Below, piece by piece: positions 5,733-6,634 of a stretch of DNA of 6,634 bases. How positions within the stretch are numbered: the stretch's first letter is position 1; each line of letters begins with the position of its first letter. Below the pieces are notes generated by a model, which worked only from the letters and a program-made list of their open reading frames with translations, searched no databases and was not told the origin of the DNA. A program made the position numbers and the translations under genes. Origin of the DNA: Chloroflexota bacterium (lineage in GTDB: Bacteria; Chloroflexota; FW602-bin22; JAMCYS01); assembly GCA_021847625.1 (NCBI GenBank), contig JAJZQK010000192.1, forward strand, positions 1 through 6,634, read 5' to 3'.

Positions 5733-6528
5733 CTAGGCGAAGAGGTCGTCGGCCAGTACCTCCAGATCGAAAGCTGTCTTGGCGGCCGGCAAGGGCAGCA
5801 GGACCTCGGCGACGACCGGATTGTGGTCCGAGGTTCTTGTCTCGTCGACGCACACCGCGCAGCCCGCTACGCTGACGTGGGGCGAATGGAAGATGTGGTC
5901 GAGATCCCGCTCGCGGCGGGGACCGTCCGGGAAACTGAGGCGGCAGGGATGGCTGAAGACCTTCCCCGTCGTGGAGAAGGCGTCGCGGAGCACCGTGTAG
6001 ATGGGCGACAGTTCCGCCGACCCCGCCGAGGCGTTGAAGTCGCCGGCCACGATGAAGGGTCCCTCTGTCCGCGCGGCGAGAGCGGCCAATTCCTGGGCTT
6101 GGGCGAAGGTGGTGCGCCAGATGTAGGAAAGATGAACGGAGGCGAAGGTAAGAACCTGCTGACCGACGAGAACGCGGGTGACGGCCAGGCTACGGCTGTC
6201 GTGGGGGCGCCCGGCGGCGAACTCGTGGGTCTGAGAGTCGAGGATCGGGAAGCGGCTGAGGACCGCGTTGCCCCAGAAATCACGACCGGCGCGTTCATTC
6301 TCGTGAAAGAGCGAGGTGCCTTCCACGGGCGCGAAGGCGTGATACATGCCGAGGGCGGAAGCGATGTGGGCTACCTGGTCGGCGGCCCGGCCGTCTCGGC
6401 CAATGACGGCGATTTCCTGCAAGCTGACGAGATCGGGGGACTGGGTGCGAAGAAGGGAGATGATGTTGTCCAAGGCGAGGTAATCACGGTCCCTCCCGCG
6501 CCAGCGGCCGTCGCCGCCTTCTCCGCCC
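5733..6528 (-). CDS. Endonuclease/exonuclease/phosphatase (EEP) family protein, 5' end missing
   Basis: The product belongs to the Mg-dependent DNase I / exonuclease III / inositol-phosphatase fold, whose members cut phosphodiesters in nucleic acids, lipids or small phosphates. Counted from the first TTG (6473), the visible motifs are P-D-L-V-S-L-Q-E with metal ligand E20, W-G-N-A-V-L-S-R-F-P (67-76), S-V-H-L-S (112-116), A-G-D-F-N-A with D145/N147, R-D-L-D-H-I-F (189-195) and the catalytic S-D-H at 215-217. No signal peptide can be judged. The reading frame stays family-like upstream of 6473 (x-G-G-D-G-R-W-R-G-R-D-R-D-Y-L-A), as in related proteins just after their N-terminal T-Y-N-I strand. 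It then meets an in-frame TAA at 6533-6531, at the proposed insertion-element end. The first ~10-15 residues, including the Asn of the N-terminal motif, are therefore missing. The gene is probably inactive, or translated from a TTG without that strand. The substrate is unknown. Confidence 0.8.
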
Positions 6529-6634
6529 TGTTATTGCTCAGGGATAATGTCCGCTAACTGCTCAGCGATAATGTCCGAGTCAAGTGGCAGAAGGCCTCAA
6601 GTGCCGGCAAAGAGCCAGGCGCGCTGCTTGGCCT
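6529..6634. mobile_element. Probable terminus of an insertion sequence (continues past the window)
   Basis: The EEP coding similarity stops abruptly at about 6528, and the next bases begin TGTTATTGCTCAGG. The TG start and the closely spaced internal repeats fit the ends of elements such as the IS21 family, which carry several transposase-binding repeats beside a TG...CA terminus. No transposase is in the window: an ATG-led frame at 6571 is open to the edge, but its ATG lies inside the second repeat and its product is unrecognisable. The family assignment is tentative; the other end and any target duplication lie outside the window. Confidence 0.5.
6535..6577. repeat. Two tandem-spaced copies of a 19-bp repeat at the element end
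   Basis: TGCTCAGGGATAATGTCCG (6535-6553) and TGCTCAGCGATAATGTCCG (6559-6577) differ at one base and start 24 bp apart. No third copy follows before the window end. The arrangement looks like paired transposase-binding sites at an insertion-sequence end. Confidence 0.8.

Noticed and set aside
5610..6557. Plus-strand open frame (315 codons) opposite the VOC start and EEP gene
   Set aside because: It is antisense to the clear EEP motifs, has no recognisable domain or ribosome site, and crosses the proposed insertion-element junction.
6571..6634. ATG-led frame open to the window edge
   Set aside because: The ATG lies inside the second 19-bp repeat, only 21 codons are visible, and they match no transposase motif I know.
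1..6634. tRNA, rRNA, CRISPR array
   Set aside because: No cloverleaf-like segment, no conserved rRNA blocks, and no regularly spaced repeats beyond the two copies at 6535-6577.

Overview
This is a GC-rich bacterial window with five protein-coding regions, two of them incomplete. The most telling gene for taxonomy is a very long reading frame that fuses serine hydroxymethyltransferase to the glycine-cleavage T protein. Together with an anaerobe-type siroheme/4Fe-4S protein and a secreted-type Ig-like protein, it suggests an anaerobic environmental lineage. My best guess is Chloroflexota (Anaerolineae or a relative), with a GC-rich Firmicutes-type clade as the alternative. This is inference from gene content, not from a marker gene.

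Layout. Positions 2-259 (+) hold the C-terminal end of an Ig-like, probably extracellular protein, closed by a perfect 10-bp GC-rich hairpin at 290-318. Positions 319-551 are a regulatory intergenic region with a perfect CRP/FNR-type palindrome at 337-352. Positions 552-1478 (+) encode a PCP_red-domain, siroheme-type and 2x[4Fe-4S] redox protein. A hairpin terminator at 1603-1635 separates it from the convergent genes that follow. Positions 1699-5031 (-) encode the 1110-residue GlyA-GcvT fusion. Positions 5032-5214 are its structured leader, ending in an intrinsic-terminator-like hairpin very close to the start codon. Positions 5215-5661 (-) encode a small VOC/glyoxalase-fold protein with a recognisable promoter at 5685-5713. 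Positions 5733-6528 (-) hold an endonuclease/exonuclease/phosphatase (EEP) family gene whose 5' end is missing. From 6529 to the window end the sequence looks like the terminus of an insertion sequence, with a TG end and two 19-bp repeats at 24-bp spacing, which would explain the truncation.

How the parts relate. The GlyA-GcvT protein carries two folate-dependent steps that share 5,10-methylene-tetrahydrofolate, so it links glycine breakdown to serine formation or the reverse. The P, H and L proteins of the glycine cleavage system are not in this window. The VOC gene and the fusion lie in the same orientation, and the leader geometry suggests the fusion is either read from upstream or controlled by attenuation. 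The redox protein is a separate transcription unit, probably controlled by a CRP/FNR-family regulator such as an HcpR/FNR type.

The points most worth a second look are the fusion with an internal relic GcvT copy, the terminator in its leader, the half-sized siroheme protein under a class-II-like CRP/FNR site, and the insertion-element end that interrupts the EEP gene.
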